A stretch of 64,000 bases of DNA from assembly GCA_963801035.1 (NCBI GenBank), contig CAWDDF010000010.1:248001-312000 (forward strand). Direction: 5' to 3'. The first letter of the stretch is position 1. The number at the start of each line of letters is the position of its first letter. This DNA comes from JACCZX01 sp963801035. Its GTDB lineage: Bacteria; Pseudomonadota; Gammaproteobacteria; Burkholderiales; Burkholderiaceae_F. The translations under genes were made by a program, and so were the position numbers. A model generated the notes under the pieces. That model was not told where the DNA came from. It did no database searches and was given only the letters and a program-made list of their open reading frames with translations. This document shows, in pieces, positions 8,967-20,484 of the stretch.

Positions 8967-10968
8967 ATGCAAGCGGTGCGCGCGCGCATAAAGCGATGGT
9001 TAAACCGCCGTGAAGACACGGGTTGTGAGCAAGGTAAGCCCGATCCCGAACCCGAACCCTTTGTCGACAAGGCGCCGCCCGATCGCTTTTGCGATCTCGT
9101 GCTGACGGGCGGTGTTACCAGCGGCGTCATTTATCCGTCCGTCGCCGTCGAGTTAGCACGCCATTACCGCTTCAAGAACATCGCCGGCACTTCGGCGGGC
9201 GCCATCGCGGCAGCCTTGACGGCGGCGGCGGAATACGCGCGGCGCAAGAGTCTTCCCGGCAGATTTGAGGCATTGAGCGACGTTCCGAAGCGGCTAGCCG
9301 AGGAAGGTCAACGGCAAGACGCGCTTGCTGTCGCTATTCCAACCGTCTCCGAAAACGAAGCGCCTATTCGGGCTTTTTCTTGGCATGTTGAACAAGAGCG
9401 AGGCCGGATCAGGAATGACATGGTCTGGCATGCTCGCCTGGACACTGGTAAAGCAATACTGGTTTGCGTTGGTTGTGCCGCTGCTGCTGGGATTGGCGCT
9501 CGCGTACGCGGTCACGCCGCGCTGGCTTGCGGTGATGGTCGGCCTCTGCGCCTTCGTTACCGCCGGTGTGATATGCGTTGCCCACCGTGTGTACAGAGAC
9601 CTGAATGACGGCATGATTTCCAACGGGTTCGGTCTATGCAAAGGAAGCGAAACCAGCGATCCCGAGAATCCCGCTTTGACCGACTGGCTGCACGAAAATA
9701 TTCAGAAGATGGCCGAAAAGGCCGACGCAGAGCCGCTGACTTTTAAAGATCTGTGGCGCGCGGAGCCATTACCAGAGTGGCTGGCTGACTTCTTCCCGCC
9801 CGACAAAGGAAGGGCAATCAATCTGCAGATCATTACCGCGAACCTGACCCATGGCCGTCCCTACCGTCTGCCGTTGGATGACGACTCGACCCGTCTTTTT
9901 TTCAAGGAAAGCGAGTGGCGAACATACTTTCCCGCCGGCGTGATGACGCACCTCTTGAAAGACAACGTCTCGCCGCGGTATGCGCCACGCGACAGCTCGG
10001 AGCCGCCCATTGATGGCGACACCGAAGGTCTGCGTGAGCTTCCAAAAGACAAGCTTCCGATCGTAGTTGCCGCGCGCCTGAGCCTGAGCTTCCCGTTTCT
10101 TTTTTCGGCGGTTCCCCTTTGGGCCATCGACTTCGAGCCAAAGATCGAAGTCGACAAAACGCACCGAAGAAAGCTGCGGCGGTGCTGGTTTTCTGACGGC
10201 GGCATCTGCTCCAATTTTCCGATCCATCTATTTGATGCCTTCCTGCCCAAATGGCCGACCTTTGGCATTTCTTTGGGCCGACGCAGCCCGTTTCGCCCCG
10301 CCGAGCGCACTTGGTTGCCTGACTTTCATAACGAGGGGAGCGCGGACGCTTGGAACCGCTTCGATGATGAAACATCGCTGGCGACCGGCAAGCCGCGCAA
10401 ATCGCTGCAGCGGCTCGTCGGTTTCGCGATGAGCATCATCGCGACAGCCAAGGACTGGAATGACAACACCGAGATGCGAATGCCAGGCTACCGCGACCGC
10501 GTCGTTCGCGTCGGGTTCTGCGACGGTGAGGGAGAATTGAATGTCAGGCTGGACGATAAGGAGATCCTGCGGCTTGCCAGAGACTATGGCACCGCGGCGG
10601 GTAAAAAGCTTGTGGATAGATTCATCGGTCGGGACCCGGACTGCCCTTCGCAGGCCTGGAGAGATCATCGATGGGTGCGCTTCAATGTATTGCTGCAATC
10701 ACTGCGCGAGCGCGTCAATATGATCACGCTGGCAGCGGAAGCAACGCCATACACGCAGCCGCTGAAGGAGCAGATCGCCAAAGCGTTCGCGGCGCGCCCG
10801 CTGTACGGCGTTAGGGATCATGAAGCGCCGTTGAGCGCGGCACAGGCCGACGCACTGGACGGGCTGCTCAATGCAATGATTGAACTTGAGCGGCAGTTCG
10901 AGAAGTATGCCGCGCAGCAGCCGTATCAAGCGGAGCCGAGGCCAAGCTTGAGAAATCGTCCGCCCTGA
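8967..10968 (+). CDS. Patatin-like phospholipase with internal membrane segments, frameshifted
   Basis: Both halves of a patatin catalytic dyad are present. The oxyanion region GGVTSG and nucleophile GTSAG lie at about nt 9108-9200, and the catalytic Asp is in SDGGICSNF near nt 10195. Between them are two hydrophobic segments (about nt 9440-9590), an unusual insertion that should tether the enzyme to the inner membrane. The frame changes near nt 9305-9315: the first frame reads RLAEEGQ, the second continues as GKTRLLSLFQPSP. The ATG at 8967 is preferred over a TTG 15 bp upstream. The family hydrolyses acyl esters of phospholipids. The position directly after the P450-DyP genes suggests it supplies fatty acids to them. 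The frame break may be a sequencing error. Confidence 0.8.
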
Positions 10969-11027
10969 TAATCGCCGAGACATCGCTATCGGGTTCTGAG
11001 CGAAGTAACCGGCCTTAGGGTCGGTTC

Positions 11028-11177
11028 AACACATACTGCTTCCACGACACTCCGCCGGCGATGCTTTCCTTGTCTCGAATCATGTGACTCGCCGAACACG
11101 TCGCGCAGATCGCGACACAGGTGCCCTGCAACGTACTGATCTGGATGTCGACGGTAGCTAACGAAGATCTTCGTCAT
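11028..11177 (-). pseudogene. TIR-domain remnant
   Basis: The frame starts MTKIFVSYRR, a textbook TIR beginning, and continues HLCRDLRDVFGESH. After a one-base shift the other frame gives MIRDKESIAGGVSWKQYVL before a stop, again matching TIR domains. About 60 residues remain; the second half of the domain, with the catalytic Glu region, is missing. It lies 66 bp beyond the end of the CHAT gene on the same strand, so it may be the relic of a third TIR effector of this cluster. Confidence 0.6.
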
Positions 11178-11243
11178 TACTCAACAATCCGTCGCGGGCA
11201 TTGCAGTTTCAACGCGAATATTCGGCAAAGGCTGACTGACCGA

Positions 11244-14200
11244 TCAGTTCGTCCTGCCATACGTCTGCAGTTTCGCCAGCAGCTCTCCGGCTGCGCGACC
11301 CTCGCCGCCTGTAGCGCGCGCTGCGTACTTCGGCAGCACGAACGACGCCTGGTCGATTACCGAGCTCCACATCGAAGGCGCGCTGACGCGGGCGAACAGA
11401 TCCTCGAATTCCTGCTCGATCTCGGGGCGCTCGGCCGCGAGACGCCGCTCTGCGATCGCGATGTACATGCGCAACTCGATGACGCCAACGAAACTCCAGA
11501 AGTCAGGATCGTCTCGCGCCTTGGCCGCGAGACTGTCCCTTATTTCTGCCAACACCGAGTCGTCGAACTTGTGCGAGCTTCTGTTTCCTGCATCGACGAT
11601 CAGCTCAGCCGCCATCCGATTCAGCGCCGGATAAAACAGTGCTGAGCGATCGGTAGCGCGCGCGAGTGCCTCTGCTCGCGCATACGCTGCCTTCATGCCG
11701 CTAATGGCGGTGAGCTCTTTGTCCGGCTTTCCGGCCGCTGCTTCAATCAACGCGAGTCGCTTCCACGCGGAGCCGCAAAGATTCTCACGCTCGATCGAGG
11801 GCTGCAGCCTGGTCAGTCCTTCGAGCAAATCGAGCGCGGCCTTGACTTCCGCTCGCGCGTGCTCCAGTTGCGCCGCACTCGGCTTGGCTTTACCGGTGTG
11901 AGCCTGCTCTACAACTTGCAATGCAAGTCGCGAACGCAGGTTGCCGAGTTGTTCGCCCGCCTTGATCGAAGCGCTTCCATCGTTGGCGGCGAGCGCTTTG
12001 CGGTACCACGCGATTGCCGACGCGAAGTCTTTCGTCTCGGCCCACGCGACGCCGTAGGCCTCGGCCACCGCCCCCATGTCACCCCAGTGTTTTCCGAATT
12101 GCTCTTCGAGGTGGCGGATCTTCTCGCGCTGAGTCTCTTTGTCCGCTTTCTGGTAGCGGCTCTTTATCGCCAGTGATTCGAGCGCAAGCGTTAGCGCGAC
12201 GGGGGACGCGACACCGGCAAACTCATCGGCCAGGGGCGGAGAGGGGTGCTGTGCATCGCCGACGCCGCGGCGGAAAACCCAGTCAGGATCGCCGTAGCAC
12301 TGGTAGGCGCCCCACGTGTTACCTCCTCGCGCGTGCGCTGCGGTGCGCGCTGCCGCCACGGCGTCGATGAAGCGGCGGCCGCATAGCAATGCGTCGTAGA
12401 ACGTCGTCGCAAAGATCATTGCAGGCTCGTCTTCAACCGCCCAACCGGCAGCGACGACGCAACGCACGCCGATCTTGATCAGCTCTTCGGCGACGTTCGC
12501 GGCGAAACGCGACCGGTCGTAAGAGCCCGTAAGCACCTCGCTTGGATTGCGTGCCGCCAGATGGCAGCAGTTGACGAACACCAGCTCCGGCACTGCACGC
12601 ATGTTGCGAATCTCGCGCGTGCCGAGAAACGAGTCGCCCGACAGCACGACCCCGCGGGGATTGACGAGCTGCTGCAAGGGGTCATCTTGCTTTTTCGGAA
12701 TCGGACCCGCCATCTCCGGCGGCTCGCCGTGGCCAGCGATGTGCACGATGCGCCAGTCGCGCTCCATCAACGTGTTGATGACGGTGAGCGCGTCGGCACC
12801 GAACTGCTGCGGGTCATCGGGGCTGATCAGCGCCTTCACTTGTTGCGCGCCAACCGTCTTCAAACGCTCTGCGACCGCGTTCGCCTCGATGCGCGCGCCG
12901 ATCAGGCGCGGGTACCGGCTATCGCATTTGGGTTCGCCGATTACGAGCACGCTCGCATCGGCGTCGGCGTCGACGATCTGTTGGCGAAACTCTGCCGTCC
13001 GCAGCTTGCGCAGAAGCTTCGCGCGAATCGCCCACGGCGGCTGGTCGTGCGACGTGGCGCCTTGGTCGGTGTCGAGCAGCTCCCAGGGAATTCCGGCGGT
13101 GCCGCTGTCGAGCTCCATCACCATTTCGGTGGTCCCGCCGAGGAACGGCTCCATCTCGACCGGCACCAGCAGCTGGAACAGCGTGCGGCCGATACGCCGA
13201 TCGGTGTTCTGATCGTTCGATGCGCTGGCTACCAGCTCGCGCAGCAGCGGCCCCTGTGTGGCCTGTGCACGAACTTCAGTTCGCGCCCGCTTGGTATCGA
13301 GCGTGTACGCGATCATGGCGTCGTTGTGCAGGCCGAGTTGTGTGACGGCCGAGATGAAGTCGTAGTTGACACCTCGATAGCTCGAGTCGAGCGGCCTCCG
13401 CAGCGCGCCGGTCCCTTGGCGCACGACGTCGGTGACCGCATAGCGGCCCGGTGTTGCCGTGTCCTGCACCTGCAACGAACGCCAGGCCTCGGTCGCGCGG
13501 TCGAGATACAGCTCGACCAGATGCAGGTGGCCGACGCGAGGCCAGCGGCGAACGGGGCGCTTGCTGTCGGCTGCGCGCTCCAGGGTCTCCTTTTCATTGG
13601 CCTCACGCAGACGATCGTCCGCCTCACGCACGCCTTGTACGACGAGCTGCGCCGACTGGCCCACGGTGATCCCGGTACCGCCGCTGCCGATCATCGTGGC
13701 CGCGAGCTCGAACAGAGCGGGAGCGTCGGCGTTGGTCTCGCCGATACGTTGTGCCCATGCGATCGTCGCTTGCCGCACCGTGTGAACAAGCTCAGCGGGG
13801 GAAAGTTTGCCTTCCTCACCGAGGCCGACCACGACCACCGCTTCAGGTCGCGGCGGCAGCCACGGGTTGTCCGGATCTGCCTGCATATTGATGAACACCT
13901 GGTGCGTGCCGGTCGGTACCGGGTATAGGCCGACCTTCAGCGCGTCTTCCATCGCGCCGCCTATCAGCTGGTTCATCACGGCTTCGGTGCCCGACAAACG
14001 CAGAGAGCGATAGTGTCCGATCAATAACGGCTCGCGGATGAAACGAAGGTCGCCATTGACGACCGTGACTTGCAACGCGGCGCCGCGCGCGGCCGGACCG
14101 GCGATGGTCTGCCGATCGTCGAGCGAAAGCAGTTCGCGCGCGTTCTCCGGCGGCGGTCCGGTCACCCGGGTGCGTGACGGCCGGCTGCGTACATGCGCGA

Positions 14201-16872
14201 CCGGTGCGGTTGCGCCGCGAACCTCCGCCTCAGCAAACGGCTGCAGCAAACCCGTAGTGCCGGTGCTCAGCAGTTCCACGTAAGCGGGAAACGCCGCCTT
14301 CTCGTCCGGCAAGCCGCCATGCTCGCAGTCGAGTTGCCACGTGCGGACACCCGGCAGGCGCGCGCTCGTAATCGTCACACGGCCGTCGCCGTGATTCGGC
14401 GCGTCGAGATACACAAGCCCTTCGTCGCCGATCTCGTAGCCATCGGGTGTGAAGCGCGCTTGACCCACGACGAGCTTCACCTTGTCGCTGAACGAGGCCA
14501 GGTCGGCTGCTATCTGCGCATCCAGGCGCTGGCGCAGGGCCAGCGCGCGGTCAAGCACGGACTGTGGCGGCACGCCCCAGGTGCACGACTCTATCTGCAG
14601 TCCTTCGTGGTGCCACCAACTGTTCTCGCGCACGCGTTTCAGATCCTCGTCGGCGAGCGCCTGCCACGTCGCGTGTTGGTCGAGCGCAAGCTTGGTGTCT
14701 AGCAGCCCGGCCTGCAGTTGAATGAATCCCGGCATCCGAGCCATCAGCGCGCGCGCGGTGCGATCCTGAAACGGTGCGCCGAAAGTCACCAGCAGATTGC
14801 CGAACGTGTCGTCGCCGGATAGCACCTGCATCGGAGCCCACGAACCGCCGTTCGGCGTGCCTAGCATCAACAAGCGCGCATCGGGGTGCGCCATCATCCG
14901 CTGCCAAACCTTCGGCTTCTCGAGCTGCATCGTGCGCGCGAGCACTCCGCCCATCGAGTGAGCGAGCAGGCGGACCGGCTTACCGCTCGCCTTGCGTGCG
15001 TCGAGCGCGGCAGTGACCGCGTCTGCCAGACGCGCCGCTTCGTCTTCTATCGGACGCCGCCAATCGAACGCGAATTCGATGACCTCGTGCGTCTTTGCCA
15101 GATACTCGCCGAGGTCGTCATAGCTCATCCCGACTGGCCCGTCGGGCTCGACACCGTCGGGCTTGCCGGTGTAGTCGAGCTTCTTGAGGCCGTTGATCAG
15201 GCGCCAGCCGAGCCAGATGCGTTTGCCGTTGACCTTTAGGTTGCTGCCCAAGATGCCGGGCAGCACGAACACCGCTGGCTTGTCGCTCGCGGGCTTGCCG
15301 TCGTCGGCTCCGCGTATGCGGCCACGCACGCCGGTGGCCGATTCGCCGGACCACGACAGCGGCCCAATGACGCGAAAGCCGGTGGGCATGTCTTGCGTGA
15401 GCGCGTTGACAATGGCTTCGGCCGTGCGCTCGTTGCTGAAATAGTTGAAGTGCGAAACCTTGCCGCCCTGGTCGAGCACGAACGTCGCCCCGGCGGCACG
15501 TGGAGCACCGCCGTACATCGAACGCGTCTGAACCACCAGGTCGTTATCGGTCCAGTAAAACGAATCGGCCAGCAGCGTCTTCAGCCACGACATCACCGAG
15601 TCGCCCTCGATGTCGCCGGCCACCACGCGCAATTCGCCCGGGATCGGCTCGTCTACCGCATGCAGCCAGCGCACCAGCGGACTGTCGGGAATCTGCGCCG
15701 CGAGGCCGGGAATCTTGTCGGGGTCTGCGCGTCGCTGTGCCACCTCTCCCAGGAAGTCGACGAGCACGGGCGCGACCGGAATGCCGGCCAGTTCCAGGGT
15801 CCACTTGAACACCGACAAGTACGCGTCGAGTCGCTTGGACGCGAGCAGCGTGCCGCGCGCCGGGCATGCCACGCGCACGATGCGCTCGACCTTGATACCG
15901 CGTGTTTTCACCTCGTCGACGAGCGTCTTCAGCGCATCGCGCTGCGCTTTGTATTCGGTGCCCTTGAACAATGCCGTGTCGTCGGGGCTCAGCTTCGGGT
16001 TTGCACAAACGCGCGCCAGTACTTCCGCCACCAACCCGCCGCGCGAATGAGTGACCAAGTGCAGGCGCGCTCCCTTGGGCAGCGCCTGCACGAGCGTCAA
16101 CGCATTGCTGATCGGGCCAACGCCCAGCGTCGGATGCTCGAGTCCATAAACTCGGTCGGCATACTTTGCGAACAGCGTGCGCACGTGCTGTGGGTACTGC
16201 GACCACAGTTTGGAAAATGAGCCGCTGGTCGTCGTGAACGTGCCATGCACGAACACCAGCAGCGGCCCGCCGTCGGCCGCGGCCGGCGCCTGCGCAAGCG
16301 GCTTGCCGGTGCCCTTCAGCGGCGGCAGCGATTCGCGCGGCAATGCATACAGGCCAGCGGTTACCTGATTGTCGACACGTTGCACCGCCTTCGTGACTAC
16401 GAAGTCGGCTGCATCGCCTTTGCTGACGCCGGTGACCACCTCGATCGCCGACAGCAACACGTCGCCCAGGAAGCCGCGGGTCGCACCACGGACTGGCGCT
16501 TCTTTCTCGAGTCCGCGCCAACGCAGTTGCGCGGGAACTCGTACCTCGTTGGGTCCCGGTTGATCAACACCCTGCTCCGCGAGTTCGTTTGATTTGGCCT
16601 TGCTGACCCAGCATCAGGTCGCGTGCGTTTTCGGGATGCAGGGTCAGTGCCGGTCCGCCTGCGATGTGCAGCACGACAACGTCCTCGCCAGGCATCGCTG
16701 CAACGCGTACCTCGGCACCGACGCCGCGCTGCGCGCCAACGCGTACGGATTGCTTCAGAACTCCGCTGGTCAGCCCCGCCGGCAGCGGTGCGGCCGCCGC
16801 GCCGCGCGTTGCGGCGGGCTGCTCCTGTCCGGGAACGAGAAAGACAATCGGCTGTGCAGCGGTCGTTGCCAT
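11244..16872 (-). CDS. Giant protein: two alpha/beta-hydrolase (lipase) domains plus active-type CHAT protease and helical repeats
   Basis: The main frame runs from 16460 to 11244 (1738 residues). Upstream of it a second frame beginning at the ATG at 16872 supplies the likely N-terminus, joined by a shift near 16605-16620, giving about 1875 residues. The domains are: an alpha/beta hydrolase with FVHGTF and the nucleophile elbow THSRGG (nt about 16037-16060); an LCAT-like hydrolase with VLPGILGS and AHSMGG (nt about 14944-14969); a linker of several hundred residues; a CHAT domain with IPWELL, the catalytic His in HIAGHG (nt about 12725-12750) and the Cys in FVNCCHLA (nt about 12560-12585); and a C-terminal helical repeat region. 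It is the last intact gene of the caspase-amidase-CHAT operon, starting 19 bp after the amidase. No signal peptide is seen, so it should be cytosolic. Specific substrates are unknown. Confidence 0.85.
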
Positions 16873-16891
16873 CCGTCGATTCCTTATGACT

Positions 16892-17599
16892 TTAGCGGCG
16901 TACGAGCGTCGAGCGCGTGCGCGCTCGAGTTTTCTTCTTCGGCGCTTTGTGCATGACGCCAACTTTCACCGCGCCGCGCTGAACCGCCATCGCGGGCGCG
17001 TTGCGATCGAGCGCGCGGCCGGCGATTGCCGCCAGTGGAAACGCGGGCCCAGGATCCTGCTTGCGTCCGCGCGCGATGTCTTCGTGGCCGAGCACGTCCT
17101 GCAGTCCGTAGTAGTCGACTAGCAGCTTGGCCAACTCGTGCGCACGCTCTATCTGCACTTCGGTGTAGACGTGCCACGGCCGCGTGCCGCCGCCGTGTTT
17201 GTGCTCTGCGAGCATCACATCGCCTGCACCGTATTCCTTGCCGAACCACGCGATGAACTTGTCGCCGACCCTATTCAACCAACCGGCATTGTCCATCTCA
17301 ATGCCGATCGAAGCGCGGTTCAGCCCCACGAGTCCATTCCACTGGCTGACTCCGGCATGCCAGGTGACGATGTTGAACGGCGCGAGTTGCACGATGCGCC
17401 CGTCGCGCGACACCACCAGATGTGCAGACGCGTTTCCCTGCGGCTTGCGAGTGCACAGCGACTCGACCGAGCTGTCGGCCGACCGGCCCGCCGTGTAGTG
17501 GAACACCAGAAAGCGTGCTTTCAATTCGCCGCCGCAGTTCGGCGTGGCGCGGAAGCTCACGCCGTCTCCGATCAGCCGATGATTCTCGATGCTCAGCAT
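16892..17599 (-). CDS. N-acetylmuramoyl-L-alanine amidase, Amidase_2 (AmpD/AmiD) family
   Basis: Zinc amidase motifs are visible: the first His in FLVFHYTAG and the last His and Asp in GHEDIARGRKQDPGP. The family cleaves the bond between N-acetylmuramic acid and L-Ala in peptidoglycan fragments. The ATG at 17599 lies 7 bp after the caspase stop, so a longer upstream start is unlikely. The basic, Lys/Arg-rich C-terminal tail is not part of the catalytic fold. No signal peptide is seen, which fits a cytosolic AmpD-like role or delivery by another route. Its place between a caspase-like protease and a CHAT/lipase protein is unusual. Confidence 0.88.
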   Translation of the reverse strand: MLSIENHRLIGDGVSFRATPNCGGELKARFLVFHYTAGRSADSSVESLCTRKPQGNASAHLVVSRDGRIVQLAPFNIVTWHAGVSQWNGLVGLNRASIGIEMDNAGWLNRVGDKFIAWFGKEYGAGDVMLAEHKHGGGTRPWHVYTEVQIERAHELAKLLVDYYGLQDVLGHEDIARGRKQDPGPAFPLAAIAGRALDRNAPAMAVQRGAVKVGVMHKAPKKKTRARTRSTLVRR

Positions 17600-17606
17600 G
17601 GACGGC

Positions 17607-18525
17607 TTACACCGTAAATGGACGCTGCGCGACGAAGCGCGCGACGTCGCCGAGCAGATACAGATTCGGCGTCTGTCCTGGCGGCATGCCGGCCCGGATA
17701 GCGGCGTGAAAACTTGCGTAGTTTCCTTGGTAGGCGCCGCGGTTCCACACTTGCAACAGCTGCCCCGTAAAGGCGCCGTTATAGTCGCCATCCATCGACG
17801 TCTGGTTGTCCTGGCAGCCGGAGATAAGAATCACTGCGGCTTTGAACTTGCGCACGATCGCACTGACGCGACCGCTGCTTACGCTGAGGTTCGACAGCAC
17901 CGCATCCGGATCAGCGATACTGGCTTTGCCGGCATTCTTGGCGATGTCGGCCTGCAGCTTGTCGTAGAACTTTTGATGCTGCTCGTATGCCCGGCGCCCG
18001 ACCTCGACCGGCATCATCTTTGAGCGACCAATGACTAACGTGCCATCTGCATTCGGCCGACGAGCGCGCGTGACGGTGCCGGAGTGGCAGCTGTCGGATA
18101 ACACGAGGATGCGCACGCCCGTCGGCGAAGCGGCTCAGCTCGTAGTACAGCTCGTCGTCGATCAGCTGACCGTCGTACAGACACCAAGTCTCGTCCTGCT
18201 TGTCGGATTCGTCGCCGGTGATGTCGGGCACCTGGCCGCCATGACCCGAGAAGGTGAGGAAGAAAAAGTCTCCTGCACGCAGCGACTTGGCGGCATCACG
18301 AATGCCGGCCAGTATGTTCGCGCGCGTGCCCTTCTTCGTCAGCAACACGCTCGTCTTCATGCCCTGCGCTCGGGCAAGCGCAGCCAAGTCGTGCGCGTCG
18401 AATTCACACGCCGCGAGAGGTCCGCTCCAGCCGCCGTAGGCCGAAGGGCTCACCGTGTTCAGACCAATATTCAGCGACAGCGCCCGCGGCTTGGTCGCGA
18501 GTGCCTTGCGTCGTTTGCCTGCCAT
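17607..18525 (-). CDS. Caspase-family (C14, metacaspase-like) protease, frameshifted
   Basis: The ATG at 18525 follows a strong GGGAGG ribosome site. The first frame reads ALSLNIGLN, then the catalytic His in FSGHGGQ (nt about 18231-18252). It changes frame at about 18117-18122, where a GGG run stands in place of the GG needed for FADG-VRILVLSDSCHSG. The second frame carries the catalytic Cys in DSCHSG (nt about 18079-18100). The joined product is about 305 residues, the usual size of a stand-alone bacterial caspase-like domain. These enzymes cut after basic or acidic residues once activated. It is the first gene of a minus-strand operon and is divergent from the TIR-CHASE2 gene. The homopolymer context suggests a sequencing error. 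Confidence 0.82.
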
Positions 18526-18699
18526 GCGCTCCTCCCTTACTTTCTTGGGCTCGATCATCGCCACAATCGATCGCCTCGGCAACCGCTTACATCGATGAGT
18601 GCGTCGTGAAAAATGGACAAGATGCTTGTTGACTACTGCGTTAACGTTCGCGAAACGTGACCATGACGCTCTTCGAATCCCGGTAGCCACGTCATCGCC

Positions 18700-20484
18700 A
18701 TGTTCGGTCCCCGCCTGTTCGTCAGCTACCGCCGCGCCGACTCGGAGGCCACCGCTGGCCGCCTGTTCGAGGCGCTGAGAGCGCGGTTCGGAGATCGCGT
18801 GTTCTTCGATACATCCAGTATTCCGTACGGAGAAGACTTCCGACGCGTGATACGAACGCGCATAGCCGCGAGCGACGTGGTGCTTGTCGTCATCGGAAAA
18901 CAATGGCTCACTGCCGCCGACGAGCGCGGGCTCAGGCTGCAGCAGCCGGACGATCCGGTTCGCTTCGAGATCGAAACCGCACTCGCGCGCGACTCGGTGC
19001 GAGTAGTGCCGGTGAGAATTGATCACGCTGAGCCGCCGCCCGAGTCGGCCCTGCCGGCGTCGATTGGCGCGCTGGCGGCGCTGAACATGGCGCAGCTGCG
19101 CAACGAAACGTTCGACGTCGATTTCAACGCGCTGGTCGAACAACTGCACGGTCGGATGCCCGGCGACGTCGTCCGCGAGCTCGACTGGAGCAGTCGCGTC
19201 AAGGCGACAGCAGCGGCGTTTCCAATCGCGGCGATAGCGATTGCACTGCTGGCGCTGCTGGTTGCATGGTCAGGCGCACTCGACCTGTTGCACATCGACA
19301 CGCATGTGCAACGGCTCTTGCTCGCTGCCGGCGCCCGCAATGCCGGTGAGCCGGTACTGCTGGTGGGCATCGACGCAGCAAGCGAGCGTGAGCGTGGCAG
19401 ACCCTTTGGGCCCGCTGAGCATGTGGCCGCCTGGCGCCGCGACCACGCGCGCCTGATCGATCGTGCTGCGCTCGCTGGCGCTAAGGCCGTGGTGTTCGAT
19501 ATTTTTTTCGAACGCACGACCGATGCCGATGCCGAGCTCGCCGCTGCTGCGCGTCGCGCCGCCAAAGGAGCAACACCGACGCGTGTGGTCTTCGGCGTGC
19601 GCCGCCTCGCAGGCGACGCGCCCGAATTGCCGCCGATCCTCCGCGACGCTGGGCAATGGGGGTCGCTGTGCCTGATCGACCGCGGTGGTGGTGCTTTGTG
19701 GTCGACGCCGCTTGCAATCGCGCAGCGCAGCAGCACGCGCGCCGGCGACTCGGTTGCAGCGGTACATCCAGCGCTGTCTTTGGCGGCTCTGGTGGGCGAA
19801 CCGCTACGCGCAGCCGATCTGTCCCGGCGTGAGCTGCGATTCGACGGGCCGCTGCGTCTAACGCCGGTTCGCTTCAGTACGGTCGAGCCGACGCGGCTCG
19901 ACCATCCTTCGTGCCCCATCGCGCGTGACGGCGACGACCAGTTGACGCTGCTGCTGCGCGTTGCCCCGGCTGGGCACTGGCGCGACGCGGCGCGCCAAGT
20001 GTCGTACGCCGACGCGCTGGATTCGGCGCGCGTCGGCGACGATCGCTTCAAAGGCCGTGTCGTCCTCGTTGGAGCGATGGCGCTCGAGCGTCCCGAAGCG
20101 AACGCCGACATCCACATCGTTCGCGAAGGCTTTGTGCCTCGCCAAGTGTTCGGCGTCGAACTGCAGGCCGACGCCATCGCGACACTCGCCAGTGGCCGCG
20201 TGCCGCAACTGCTTACCGTCGGGGGTCATTTCGCTACGACCCTGCTGGCCTGCGCTCTCGGGGCGGTAGCTGCGCTCGGGTTGTATCGCCAACCGCGATG
20301 GTGGCGCCGTGGTGCGCTGCTTGCGCTGATGCTCGCCTGGATGCTCGTTGCGTGGTGGCTAGCGACGCGCGACATCGTGATCAACGCAGCGCATGATGTG
20401 ATCGCGATGCTGCTGTCGTATCTTGCGCTGCGCGCGACGCAATGGTTCGCGCGCACCTTCCAACGCGTGCGGAGACCGACATGA
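18700..20484 (+). CDS. TIR-CHASE2 membrane protein
   Basis: Residues 1-145 form a TIR domain (RLFVSYRR, VFFDTSSIPYGEDF, then VRFEIETAL with a candidate catalytic Glu). A transmembrane helix follows at about 172-192, then a CHASE2 extracytoplasmic sensor at about 205-495 (VLLVGIDAAS, AVVFDIFFE, FKGRVVLVGAMA), and three further helices at about 505-590. In most CHASE2 proteins the output domain (kinase or cyclase) is C-terminal; here a TIR effector is placed at the cytosolic N-terminus. The design suggests that an envelope signal controls a TIR output, which could be NADase or signalling. Its stop overlaps the start of the FecR-like gene by 4 bp (ATGA), so the two are probably coupled. Confidence 0.87.
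   Translation: MFGPRLFVSYRRADSEATAGRLFEALRARFGDRVFFDTSSIPYGEDFRRVIRTRIAASDVVLVVIGKQWLTAADERGLRLQQPDDPVRFEIETALARDSVRVVPVRIDHAEPPPESALPASIGALAALNMAQLRNETFDVDFNALVEQLHGRMPGDVVRELDWSSRVKATAAAFPIAAIAIALLALLVAWSGALDLLHIDTHVQRLLLAAGARNAGEPVLLVGIDAASERERGRPFGPAEHVAAWRRDHARLIDRAALAGAKAVVFDIFFERTTDADAELAAAARRAAKGATPTRVVFGVRRLAGDAPELPPILRDAGQWGSLCLIDRGGGALWSTPLAIAQRSSTRAGDSVAAVHPALSLAALVGEPLRAADLSRRELRFDGPLRLTPVRFSTVEPTRLDHPSCPIARDGDDQLTLLLRVAPAGHWRDAARQVSYADALDSARVGDDRFKGRVVLVGAMALERPEANADIHIVREGFVPRQVFGVELQADAIATLASGRVPQLLTVGGHFATTLLACALGAVAALGLYRQPRWWRRGALLALMLAWMLVAWWLATRDIVINAAHDVIAMLLSYLALRATQWFARTFQRVRRPT

Noticed and set aside
11121..13928. Plus-strand frames of up to 455 codons opposite the CHAT giant
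   Set aside because: They are antisense images of a high-GC gene whose minus-strand frame carries clear CHAT and hydrolase motifs.
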